Positions 18,581 through 29,400 of a stretch of DNA of 64,000 bases are shown piece after piece. Position numbers and translations under genes: made by a program. The DNA comes from Pseudoalteromonas sp. R3 (GTDB taxonomy: Bacteria; Pseudomonadota; Gammaproteobacteria; Enterobacterales; Alteromonadaceae). The stretch is from the NCBI RefSeq assembly GCF_004014715.1, contig NZ_CP034835.1, positions 868,001 through 932,000 on the forward strand. The letters run 5' to 3'. The first letter of the stretch is position 1, and each line of letters starts with the position of its first letter. Under the pieces are notes generated by a model. The model ran no database searches and was not told the origin of the DNA. It was given only the letters and a program-made list of their open reading frames with translations.

Positions 18581-19814
18581 CTACTTCTTCTTTTTCGCTT
18601 TGACTTTGGCGGCCTTTTTCTTGGCCTTGATTTTTGCCGGATCTTTTTTCTTTTTCGGCAGCTTAGCTTCTTTGTGTTTTGGCTCCAGCCCTTCAATCAC
18701 CCGGCGTTTTAGTTTCTGCTCTGTGTAGCGTTCAACCTTACCGAGGATCTCAGCATCATGGGCCTCAACCAGTGAAATGGCGGTGCCTTTTTTACCGGCA
18801 CGACCGGTACGACCAATACGGTGTACATAAATGTCGGCAGTGCGCGGCATATCAAAGTTAATGACATGGCTGATATCCGCGACGTCGATACCACGCGCCG
18901 CGACATCGGTGGCGATCAGGATACGGGTGCGACCACTGTGGAAGCTGGCCATGGCAGCCATTCGCTTATCCTGCGGCATTTCACCACGTAGCCAGGTAGT
19001 TTTGATGTCCTGGGTGTATAACTCGCCAACCAGCTTTTCGAGGCGCTCACGGGTCTTCACGAATACAATGGCCTTAGTGACATCTTCACTTTGCAGCAGG
19101 TTGGCCAGCATCGCCAGTTTATGCTCGTAATCATCAGCCAGATGGATCCACTGATGAATTTTACCTTTTTCTTTGCGCGAAGATTCAGCTTCAAGCAGTG
19201 CCGGATCTTTTAAGATACGCTCTGCAAACAGCTCAACACTGTCGCCTTCCAGGGTGGCCGAAAACAGGAAACACTGACGGCGGTTTTTTCGCTTCGTTGC
19301 AAATCTTGAGCATTTCTTTTTTAAAGCCCAGGTCCAGCATGCGGTCAGCTTCATCGAGGATCAACAGCTCAACGTTATCGGCATGGAAGTTCTCGGTTTC
19401 GAGGTATTCCATCAAACGCCCCGGTGTGGCGATCAGAATATCGTTGTTCTTTTCGAAGATCTCTTTGTGGCTGCCGTAGTTTATTCCCCCGGTCACCACG
19501 CCGATCTTCAGGTGCGTGCCTGCAGCCAGCGCTTCGCATTGCTCAAACACTTGGTAGGCCAGCTCGCGGGTTGGCGTCATGATCAGCACACGGGCAAACC
19601 CAGGGTCGCGACGCGGGAAATCCATTAAATACTGAATTGCCGGGATCAGAAACGCGGCTGTTTTACCTGTGCCTGTTGGCGCGGAAGCAAGGATATCGCG
19701 GCCCATCAGGGCCTCCGGAATGGCCAGCTGTTGAATGCTGGTGGCCTGCTCAAAGCCCATTTTTTTTATGGCAGTCAGTAGCGTGCCGTCGAGATCGAAT
19801 TCAGTAAATTGCAT
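18581..19814 (-). CDS. srmB: SrmB-like DEAD-box RNA helicase, with a frame break
   Basis: An ATP-dependent RNA helicase of the SrmB type, which helps 50S ribosome assembly in E. coli. Motifs in order: Q-motif region (FEQATSIQQLAIP), APTGTGKTAAF (I), PTRELAYQ (Ia), TPGRL, LDEADRMLDLGF (II), then after the break LFSATLEGDSVE (III), ATDVAARGIDVAD (V) and HRIGRTGRAGKKG (VI), followed by a lysine-rich tail. SATLEGD and SLVEAHD favour SrmB over other DEAD-box proteins. The frame changes at the poly-A run (T run at 19284-19289 on the plus strand): one base too many here, so six where five are expected, breaks the reading after NEAK. Length and motifs are otherwise normal, so I take it as a sequencing error. 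Confidence 0.9.
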
Positions 19815-19881
19815 AATGCATCACAAATAAAGGACAATAGCGGAATTATACTTGGCAATCCGGGTTTCTCAAAGGAGCAAA

Positions 19882-20580
19882 ATGGCTGGCTTTGCATTTA
19901 AGCAATTTACGGTGGCGCAATCGCGCAGCGCAATGAAGGTGTCAACCGACGGGGTGTTATTTGGTGCCTGGGTTTGCGTGACGAGTGCACAGCGCATGCT
20001 CGACATTGGCGCAGGCACGGGGTTACTGAGTTTGATGTGCAAGCAGCGCGCCCCACGGCTTGTAATCGATGCGGTTGAAATTGATGCGCAGGCTTGTCTG
20101 GACGCCACTGACAATATTAACGCCAGCCCCTGGTCGGATATTGCTGTACACCAGACACCCATTCAGACATTCATCTCAGATCAGCCTTATGATTTGGTGA
20201 TCAGCAATCCGCCGTACTTTAATCACAGCTTAAAAGGGCCGGATGCCGCCCGTAACACCGCGCGCCACACCGACAGCTTGAGTTTTGTACAGATAATAGA
20301 AGCATTTATGCGCTATAGTCACGAACAAGGCCGGCTGGCGGTGATTTTGCCAGCTCAGGAAGGGCATGAGTTTACTGCTCTGGCTAAACACCGAGGTCTA
20401 TTTCTGGCACGCCGTTGTAATGTGTCCATGACGCCCGACAAGCCTGTCACCAGGTTAATGTTGGAATTTCACCGTAACGAAACCACACAGGATCTGCAAA
20501 GCCTATGTGTCAGAAATGAAATGGGTGAATATAGCGATGCGTTTGTTGATCTGTGTCGTGATTTCTATTTGAAAATGTGA
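19882..20580 (+). CDS. trmN6: tRNA1(Val) (adenine37-N6)-methyltransferase TrmN6/YfiC
   Basis: A 232-residue SAM-dependent methyltransferase that modifies A37 of tRNA1(Val). FKQFTVAQSRSAMKVSTDGVLFGAW at the N-terminus is typical of the family; MLDIGAGTGLLSLM binds SAM, and ISNPPYFNHS is the catalytic NPPY motif. The start at 19882 is set by AAAGGAG 4-5 bases upstream; an in-frame start at 19852 has no such site. It is divergent from the helicase gene. Confidence 0.93.
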   Translation: MAGFAFKQFTVAQSRSAMKVSTDGVLFGAWVCVTSAQRMLDIGAGTGLLSLMCKQRAPRLVIDAVEIDAQACLDATDNINASPWSDIAVHQTPIQTFISDQPYDLVISNPPYFNHSLKGPDAARNTARHTDSLSFVQIIEAFMRYSHEQGRLAVILPAQEGHEFTALAKHRGLFLARRCNVSMTPDKPVTRLMLEFHRNETTQDLQSLCVRNEMGEYSDAFVDLCRDFYLKM

Positions 20581-20714
20581 CCTCACCCGGCAGCACAATG
20601 GGCGTTATTGAGGTAATCTTGTGTAATACCTATTGTGTTTTACAAACGTTACACTCGCACATGATGACATAAGACTAAACTGGGTTAACGCTTACCCAGT
20701 GCAAGGAGCCGATA

Positions 20715-21248
20715 ATGGATCAAGATACTCGAATCATATGTAACTTTCTGAGTGACATTAATTTGCCCCATGCGCTTTGCCCTGTTGAGGGGGAGATGTT
20801 TTTGCCGGGACTACAAATCGTACATGGCGTACTGCATATAGATGTTGATAAGCTGGTTTGCCCTGGAGATATCTTACATGAGGCAGGCCATATAGCGGTA
20901 TGTGAGCCGATATTCAGGCCACAGCTTCACAAAGATGTCTACAAAAACGGGCTCAAAAATGGGCGTGAAAAACAAGCTATGGATGGTGAAGAAATGGCGG
21001 CAACCGCCTGGTCTGTTGCAGCGATTTGGCACCTTGGCTTACCAATCGATCTGGTGTTCCCGGAGAATAGTTATCAGGGCATGAATCAGGCTCTGAAGGA
21101 AAGCTTCCAAAGTGGTGGTGTGTTTGGCGATCCGCTGCTCACAGCATGGGATATGACCTGCCCGGAGAAGGGATTCCCTAAAATGACGAATTGGATGAGA
21201 GAAATACGCTGGGTTACCGAATTGCCACAGCAGCTTGCAGAAGCTTAG
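20715..21248 (+). CDS. Hypothetical protein with an HEAGH metallopeptidase-like motif
   Basis: A 177-residue soluble protein that I do not recognise. It contains DILHEAGHIAV, an HExxH zinc-binding signature, at about residues 56-66, and a downstream DGEEMAATAWSVAAIWHLG segment where an acidic third ligand could lie. No signal peptide or membrane helix is seen. AAGGAGC lies shortly before the ATG. It stands alone, with a terminator-like hairpin at 21266-21298. Peptidase activity is inference from the motif only. Confidence 0.8.
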   Translation: MDQDTRIICNFLSDINLPHALCPVEGEMFLPGLQIVHGVLHIDVDKLVCPGDILHEAGHIAVCEPIFRPQLHKDVYKNGLKNGREKQAMDGEEMAATAWSVAAIWHLGLPIDLVFPENSYQGMNQALKESFQSGGVFGDPLLTAWDMTCPEKGFPKMTNWMREIRWVTELPQQLAEA

Positions 21249-21265
21249 ATGCCGTTGAGAATTCG

Positions 21266-21298
21266 CCCTCAGAGTAAGGTTTAAACATGCTCTGAGGG
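21266..21298. terminator. Terminator-like hairpin between convergent genes
   Basis: A perfect 9-bp stem (CCCTCAGAG / CTCTGAGGG) with a 15-base loop and a weak T-rich tail, placed between the HEAGH gene (+) and the XRE regulator (-). Confidence 0.65.
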
Positions 21299-21305
21299 AT
21301 TTAGA

Positions 21306-21538
21306 TTAAGCCTGGCCGTGCTGGCGTATTTTGGTCAAAAAGTCAGATACATCTACAGAGCAAAAAGTCACCATGGCAAAAAATTGATTGAGCTTTGGCT
21401 GGCCTACATCTCGCTCCCAGTTTTCATAAGTCTTACGACAAACCCCAACTGAGTCGCCATCGCCTGCGTGGTCACCCCTTTGTTCTTTCTTAACTTTCTC
21501 AGGTCATCACCGGTAATATAACGGGAAAAGAAATCCAT
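21306..21538 (-). CDS. Small XRE-family DNA-binding protein, with a frame break
   Basis: When one missing base is restored, this reads as a 77-residue helix-turn-helix protein: DLRKLRKNKGVTTQAMATQLG, then VCRKTYENWERD and a C-terminal SDFLTKIRQHGQA. The QAMATQLGVCRKTYENWE stretch is a typical XRE recognition helix region. One base is missing from the C run at 21443-21446 on the plus strand. The start at 21538 (MDFFSRY) has AAAGGAATA upstream; a longer frame to 21724 is not family-like. It is divergent from the exported toxin locus starting at 22045 and could regulate it, but this is only positional. Confidence 0.7.
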
Positions 21539-22044
21539 GCTGTTTATTCCTTTGTTTATTTTTTTAAAGGTAAAGCCGGTTCCGGTTAATGCACTCATCG
21601 CATTACTTAAAAGACGGATCACCGGGCGCCTATTGCTATTTCCTGCAATGGGTAATTTGTAACTCAGGTTGCGATGAAATAAATAATAATCTGCATCTAT
21701 TTTGCATGTTATGAATTGATTCATCAGAGAGACAGTGCGCCGGTGAAATACGCGGGTAAAGAAGGCCTAGCATAATCAGAATGAAGGGGGTTAAAGCCAT
21801 AGTGTGGTGGTGAATCGCTGTTCCTTTTTTGGTTGACCTGAACAGTGCATGAACAATACAATACCATCCGTTTTTTGACCTATTTTCCTCTGTTGGATTA
21901 TACATCGGGCGAGGGGCCAGTATTTTGTTTTATTTATTAATGCGTTACCTAAATTGACATGGGAGGCTGTGTGACTTAGGTTTGATGCGGTGATGAGTAT
22001 AGCTGGCAAAGGGTCTTGGATTTTACTGTCACGGGATATCTATC
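21539..22044. other. Intergenic region upstream of the exported toxin locus
   Basis: About 500 AT-rich bases with no convincing gene. It should hold promoters for the XRE gene (leftward) and for the toxin operon (rightward). Open frames on the minus strand here have no ribosome site or family-like content. I see no strong hairpin or repeat. Confidence 0.6.
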
Positions 22045-23469
22045 ATGCAAGGTTTCACTCAGGGAGGGAGGAAACTCTCTCTTTTGTATGCACTTTTCAG
22101 TATGTGTTTGCTTTACCCACTTTACTCAAGCGCCACTGAAGGGTTTGAGCAAGCGTATGTACCTATTCAGGTTGGAAAAATAACGACATTTATTCCGATA
22201 GAATTGCGCCCAGACGCGATAGTTAAACTCTCAAGCCAGGAACTTGATGGATATACAAGTCTTGCCTGGACACCGTCACCACAGGCCGAGTACTACCAGA
22301 TACTCAAGTTTGATGGCCAAACCTGGCAGTTAGTGGCATCTCGTGTAACTACCAGCTTTTATCGATACAACGGTAGCGGCAGCTTCAAAGTTGTAGCCTG
22401 TCATCGTTTTGGTTGCTCATCAAACAGCCAAGAGAACATGAATGTGAATGAAGCCCTGGCGGTCAAAGCTTTTTATACCCAGGGCGATAACGCATTGACA
22501 GCCGGTAGCTTTGCCAGGATTGGCTGGCAGCTTTCTGGTGCGACAAGTGCAGTGATTACGCATACTCAAAATGGTGGCAGTCAAACTACCTCTATCTCAT
22601 CCACAAGCATGGGCACACAGTCTTTCGCTGTATATGGCGATTCGAAATTTACTCTAACGGCTTATGGATTCAATGGACAAAGCACCTCAACGTCTATTCA
22701 GGTGCCGGTAATTGAGGAAAATCCGTTCTTAGCTCAAGGCGCTCAAAGTGACTACAAACAACCTTTATTTGGTTTAAATTTGGACATTATTGAGCGTACG
22801 GTCTTTCAAAACGAACATCACCTGATTTTCTCGACGCATGATGGCAAATTATATTTTTTTAGAGCACATAAAGAGCAGGAACAACCCGTTTCCTGGCAGC
22901 AGGAGTGGTCTATCGAGTTAGAAGGCGTGGTGAACAGCGTCCCACGCTTAACAGAAAACCACCTCTATTATAATGAAACGAACTCGGATAATCAGGGGCG
23001 AACCTGTAAAGTTCGCTTAGCAGATACTGACTCTCTGATATGCACAACTTATGAAGACGATGCCTTACTTACCAGCCCGGTCATAATTAATAACGATGGA
23101 GATTATTCTGCGAAATTTATGGACTCACTGGCGGGTGTAAATCAAAAAGCCACGGGTGTCTATGCGTTTTATCAAAGTGGTAAAGTGAAGATTTTTGATC
23201 AGCAAGATTTAACCCCGGAGCCACAGAGTTTTACACTGACAGAGCATATTGAACAGCCTGTTATTAATACCCCAACTTTATTTCTGAATAAAAAGAACAT
23301 TCAAGGTTTAACCGAGTTAATACTCGTCAAAGACCAGGATCAGGTACTAGGCGTAGCTGTTCCGACTGCGAGTTCTGTGCAACAACAGTCACGTAGTTTT
23401 GGCGTGCTGTCGGTAAACGCACTAAGTGAGCCTAAGCCGATGACCTTACTATGGAAGGGAGCGCTTTAA
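22045..23469 (+). CDS. Exported companion protein of the RHS toxin
   Basis: A 474-residue protein with an N-terminal signal peptide (hydrophobic LSLLYALFSMCLLYPLYSSA, about residues 11-30). After it come a fibronectin/Ig-like segment (YTSLAWTPSPQAEYYQILKF), a second beta-rich domain, and from about residue 250 a propeller-like part (HLIFSTHDGKLYFFRAHKE, VVNSVPRLTENHLYY) that resembles the propeller segment of the following protein. Cysteines are paired, as expected outside the cytoplasm. I do not recognise a named family. It ends one base before the next gene, so they form an operon. It could be a surface partner or secretion aid of the RHS protein; this is inferred from position and architecture. 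There is no strong ribosome site at the chosen start. Confidence 0.75.
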   Translation: MQGFTQGGRKLSLLYALFSMCLLYPLYSSATEGFEQAYVPIQVGKITTFIPIELRPDAIVKLSSQELDGYTSLAWTPSPQAEYYQILKFDGQTWQLVASRVTTSFYRYNGSGSFKVVACHRFGCSSNSQENMNVNEALAVKAFYTQGDNALTAGSFARIGWQLSGATSAVITHTQNGGSQTTSISSTSMGTQSFAVYGDSKFTLTAYGFNGQSTSTSIQVPVIEENPFLAQGAQSDYKQPLFGLNLDIIERTVFQNEHHLIFSTHDGKLYFFRAHKEQEQPVSWQQEWSIELEGVVNSVPRLTENHLYYNETNSDNQGRTCKVRLADTDSLICTTYEDDALLTSPVIINNDGDYSAKFMDSLAGVNQKATGVYAFYQSGKVKIFDQQDLTPEPQSFTLTEHIEQPVINTPTLFLNKKNIQGLTELILVKDQDQVLGVAVPTASSVQQQSRSFGVLSVNALSEPKPMTLLWKGAL

Positions 23470-23470
23470 C

Positions 23471-26400
23471 ATGAAAAAAACAATAATAACCAAAGCGGCT
23501 ACCCTATTGGCGTTTGCTTTAATGAGTGGCATGTCTGCGTCCGCTTTGGCGAAGGCATGTACTAATAAGACCAATTTACGGTTTCAGTCAGATAGTGCGC
23601 CGTACAGAATAGATCTTACTAATATGGAAGATTATGAGGTGCATTCGACTCATCACGAGCGAGAGTTCGGCGGTATAGCATCAGTCGAGGTTGGTACAAC
23701 GACTTATACCAGTGATAGAGGTAACAACTGGTCGGGCGATGCTAGTTTTATATCTGACGAAGTGTATATTCCTTTCATTGTGCTAAAGAAGCTACCTGAA
23801 TTTGGTACGCACACACTCACCATTGCAGTCCAAACAAACAGCGAAACTTGTAGTCAGGTGGCCTGTAACCAATCAACTAGTCAGAGTACATGCTCCATGG
23901 TCGTTACTTATACGGAGAAGACGACCCCATACTTTTTAAATATAGATAACCTGAGAATTCAACAGAACCAGCCAGTTACTTTGAATTACACAGCCAAAGA
24001 TGATGGCAGAGATTTAAAGAAGGTTGTTATTACAAAAGACAGCAACGAGCTTAAAACTTGTAATAGTAATGGGACATCTAGTCTCAGCTGCAGTGTAGGT
24101 TTTGCTGCTAATTCATTGCCTGTTGGTAACAATTACGTGCAGGCCACCGCGACAGACAGTTTCGGTAACAGCACAAGAAAAGCCGTGCACCTTTTCGTTA
24201 ATGAGCCCAATTTAGCCCCGGCTATTTCCAATATCACCATAAAAAACAATAATGTGCTGATGCCAGGTGACGATGCATTGGTGTCGTTTACCATTACAGA
24301 TCAAAACCGCCACTCATACAACCAACTGGACTTGGACACCTTTAAAATCAACGCAGTTCAATATAAAGGGAGTAGCCACTGTACCTCTTCAACGAGCAAT
24401 ATTACCTGTACCGACGTACCAATCGCTGCTACACCTGGGCAGGGAGCGATGAGTTTCCTATTACCGTCAGTGTGAGCGATAAACAGGGAGTTTCGGTATC
24501 TAAGCAAGCCGCTGTGAGCTTTAATTATGCACCCGAGGTCAGTTTGAATGCTTTGCCAGATTCAGTGACTAAAGATGAAACCATTGAGGTTACGGCAACC
24601 GCAAGGGATGTCAGCGGTGTGAAGCAGGTGAAAATCTGCTTAAATTCAAAAGGCCAGAGTGAGCCATCGGTCACGAGCTGTGCAAAACTGTTAAAGCAAT
24701 GCGATTTTTCAAATAAACCGGGTAGTGCTGAGTGTAAAACGAACTTCTCTTATTATAATGCCGGCGGGCATGTTCTGACCAACTCAACTGAATGGTATGT
24801 GTCTGTCCATGCTAAAGACGCCCACGACGTAGGGCTAAGCACGCCTACCAATCATTTACTTGTATTTAAAGACCGTTTTTCTTTTGCGGTAGCTAAGGCG
24901 CCCAGTGCCAGTTCAAATCCGGTCCGCGTTGGTGAAACCGTTACGGCTAAAGTGAAGGTAGCCGCTTTTTCACCTGACTCAAATAAATTAACCGGCCTTA
25001 GCCTGACCAGTAATAACGTAACTCAATCTGTTACGGTGAGTCCTGCATTGCAAATTACACTGCCGCAGGCAACTATTGCTAGCGAGGCACAGGAAGTCAC
25101 GCTTTCCTGGCAAGCAAATACAGTTGGTGAACAAGAAATTCAGCTGACTCTGACAGATAACACCGGTGAGTCAGTTACCAAAAAGCTGGGCAATATTGCT
25201 GTTGAGCATGAGATACCTACAAAGCCCACAGGGCTGACACTCAGCTCAGAGAGAGTTGAAGGGGGCGAACAGCTCATTATGAAGGGCTTTGAGGCAACTA
25301 AACAGCTGATTGTTAAAGTGTACCTTGATAATAAGGAAGCCCCTGAGGACGAGGAAACCCTGAATGTCAGTGGTAACATTGATTTAAGCTATACCTTTTT
25401 AACAACCCCTGCATTACATGGCAAACAACTGACATTTACCGTAACACCGGTCAACTTTTATCCCAACAACCCAAATAGGGTGTACGGTGATGAGGTGACT
25501 GAGGTACGTACAATTGTTCACCGAATTCCAGATCCGGTACCACCGCGATTTAATGATCACAAGCGGCAAGTTGATGGCCGCTACACACTAAGCTGGCTTG
25601 ATAATGCGGATGGTGTCACCGACTACTACCTGCTGAATAGCTGGCGCGGGTTACCGAGCGACAAACACAGTGTGCCGAATCAGCTATCTGCTAAGATAAC
25701 GTCAAAACAGTATACGGTGGTACACTTAAATCAAGGTCAGTTTACCCACGAACTGATCGCGTGCAACAACATGGATGGCTGTACAGCGGGTCAACAGATC
25801 ACCATTGCTCATATGCCACCGATACTGCAATCTGCAACCGTATCTGCGTGCTCCGAAACGCAATGTGATTTCACTGTAACAGGGTTGTTTTTAGGGGGGG
25901 ACGAGAGTCGAATAAAGGCTCGTAACCGTGCAACGGGTGAAGTCTTTTCAGCCTATAGTTATCGTGTTATTGATGACAACACCATCACAGTCAAGATCGA
26001 TAAAAAAGTCGAGGAAGCGTTCTTAAAGGGTGGCTTGCACGTCACTGCGACCAATGGGATATGGAACGACGGCAAGTTGATGCAAAGCTCGCTGATGGTG
26101 GATTCCACAGGTAGCAGTGGCCAGCCTGATCTGCTTGATGGTCAGATGGCTATGAGTGATAACGGATACCTCTATGTTGGTGTGGACACCGGTCTGGCGG
26201 GCTACAGTGCTTTTAACAAGGAGTTTATAAAGTTATGGGTATTTGCACCAGAAACAAATAACAGTGGGCGTGATGATATTCCTGCCAAGGTGATCGCACG
26301 GCCCTTAGTTGAAAGTGTGGCAGATGATGATCACATTTATTTTGGTTCAGAAAATCATCAGTTCTACAAATTGCGTCACAGGCCAAAGCAAAGTAGTGAA

Positions 26401-29400
26401 TCCTTGAGAACAGTTCAGGATTGGCTGTTTACCTCCAAAGGGCCAATTATTGCCCCTGCGCAGCTAGACCAGGATGGCAATCTTTATGTTGGTTCCATGG
26501 ACAGCAACCTGTACTCACTGGATAAGCAAACAGGTCAGGTACAGTGGCAGTACCAATTTCCAGCCGGCATTAATCATCAGGTAGATGTTGCTGCATCAGG
26601 ACAGATCTATGTTAAAACGGCAGACGGTGAACTGCATGTAATCGACAGAACCATGATTTCTGCCAATGCGATTAAATGGCGAGATTTAGGTGTTTTACAT
26701 GACGCCTTCAAAGAGCAGATTGCACAATGGGAAAGTAGCCGCTGGCAGCCCAATCAGGAACATACCCAGCTAGTCGCACTGACCAAAGCCATGCTGGTGC
26801 TGCTGCAGCGCGCACCGAGCAAAGATCAATTAAGCCTGCTGGCATATCTGTATGACAACGGATATTCGTTTAATGAAATTATCAGTGCTTTAATAAACGC
26901 CAATCCTGACTTGGCGAATGCCGATGATGTCGTGTTTATCAACACTCTGTTCCAGTATTTCCTGGGAACACTGACTGGCGACGAAATTTTGGGAGGAGGC
27001 GATCAGGCATACTGGGTTGCCCAGCTCAGATCAGGTGTTACCCGTGCTGAAGTGTTTATTGCATTGCTGGAAGCAGGCGCCGCCAGGAGCCAGTATGACA
27101 ATGCCACATTCAATTTACTCGACTACTTCTATGACTATTGTCGGGTGGTGAATGACTGCCACTATGACTATGACTCAGACAAAGATGGGTTAAGCGATCA
27201 GGTTGAAATCGAGCTAGGGACTAACCCGGTTGATGCGGCTGATGGGATTAGTGCACCGTCGCTTACCCTGAACAACAACGGAGGTGGTACGGTTGAACTG
27301 ACCATGTCCTCGGATTCGCTTGTTGAGGAATATGAGCTCTATGTGTCACAGCACAATCAGGATTACTACCGGGCCGAGGTTATTCCAGCACAAAGTGCGA
27401 CAGAAGGGCCAGTAACAGGTGATAGTACCTCTTGGGTAAATGCCTATGACAATGGCGAATATCGCTTTAAGGTTAAAGCCTGTGTCCGTGTTGCCCTGGA
27501 AGGAAATCCAAGAGTATTGCACTGTAGTAATAACTTCTCCAATGAGGAGCGAGTGTTGATCAATGACAGCACTCAGACTGCACCAACCAGTATTTCATTG
27601 CCATTTGTACAGGCGCAGAATAATGCGCCGTCAATGGATGTGCTGTCAACGCACGCCCGCTTCACCCCAACTATGGGTAGCTTCCGTGTAACTGAGTCAG
27701 GGTCGGCGGCCTACAATGTACCGATAGAGTTACCAGCCGGTATTACGGGCGTTAAACCGTCAGTCAGTCTTGATTACAACTCTCAAACGCCCCGTACAAG
27801 CATAGCACTGGGCTGGAGTTTAAATGCCTCATCCAGTGTCGCACGCTGTCGCCAAACTTTGGCTCAGGATGGTCAGTTCAAAGGGTTAACCCTGAGTGAT
27901 GACGATCGCTTTTGTTTAGACGGTCAGCGCCTGATCAAGCTGGATGTGGATGAATCTATTGACGGCCTTTCGACGATCGCTACCTATGAAACTGAGATTG
28001 AGAGTCACCAGACGATTATTTTGACCAACAACCCAGAGACCGGGTTAGATATGTTTGTCGTCATGGGCAAAGACGGTTCTTACAAGTACTACGGAGGTAC
28101 TGAAAACAGTGAAGTACGTATTGTTGATAGCGAAGAACAAGAGCATGTACTGACCTGGATGATCCAAAAGGTAACAGATAACCTGCAAAACGATGAAACT
28201 TCCATCAATTACACCTATGCAAAGGAAGCGTCAGATGGACAGAAGCTTGGTAGCAACGAGAAAGTACTGAGTACGATTGAGTATAGCGGCAATACTGTGC
28301 AGTTTACTTACTCTGCAACAGATAGTTACCGCACAAGCTACATTGACGGTGCCAAGCTGACCCAGGCCGCACATCTGGAGGGGATCAGAGTAACTAATCA
28401 CAACGGCTTTGAGTTAAGTGACTATTCACTTGCATTTAATACTGAGAATAATGGCCTGCGTACACTGAGGAGTATCAAGCAGTGTCGTAACCAGATATGT
28501 AAACTCCCGGTAGAATTTGACTACAAACCGTTTGCCAGTGACATAAAGTACAAGTCGTACACCGAGGTCTTCGCGCCATCTGGGGATAACAAACTAGCAG
28601 CCATGACGCTGATCGACTCTCAGGGCGATGGTACTGCAGAAGTAGCTACTCTGGAAAAAATCGGAGATAAGCGTTACGAGCTATGTCTCTGGGAAGGCAA
28701 CACCTTTGAACCTGCAAGTCAAGTTGCTTGTAGTGAGCTATCCCGTTACGACAATTCAGACACGGTGGATATGCAGGCGGTTGATGCCAACGGTGATGGC
28801 AAGCAGTCGTTGTGGATCAGCCTGCAAGATAAGCACAATGGTGACCATAAAATTAATCGTTACTACTGGAAGCGTGCATATTTAGATATGGGGTCGATTG
28901 CCTGGTCGCCTTTACCTCTGTCTGACAGCTATGGGCCATTTATCAAAAGCAGCAGGTTTGCTGATTTTAATGGCGATGGTTATGCTGACCTGGTATTCCA
29001 GCAAAAAGAAGCGCGTTTGCCTGGTGATAGTAAGTGGCATGCTAAGTTCAATGATAAAAATGAAATTTTTGTCGCGTTTTACGACCCTGTGACAAACGAA
29101 TTCTTAGAGCCTCGCGTTGCCAATTCAAATAGACCGGGTGACTACTCGCAGATGACCCAGAAGAATACGCCTTGGTATGCAATGGACGTAAACTTCGATG
29201 GATTGGCGGATATTGTGTCGCTTAGGTGCCCCGACAATAATTGTGGTGATGACAAAGCGAGCTATGTTTATGTCAATATTAACCAGGGCCTGACCAGTAG
29301 CGGGTATCTGAAGTACTTTGATTCGAACTCGATTACCAAGTATCCGGCAAAAAATATTGAACTCCTCACGCCTGCTGATGTGAATGGGGACGGCCTGATT

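Noticed and set aside
23471..24475. The 334-codon frame as a separate exported protein
   Set aside because: It ends inside an Ig-like domain that continues smoothly in the next frame, and seven other genes here show similar one-base breaks.
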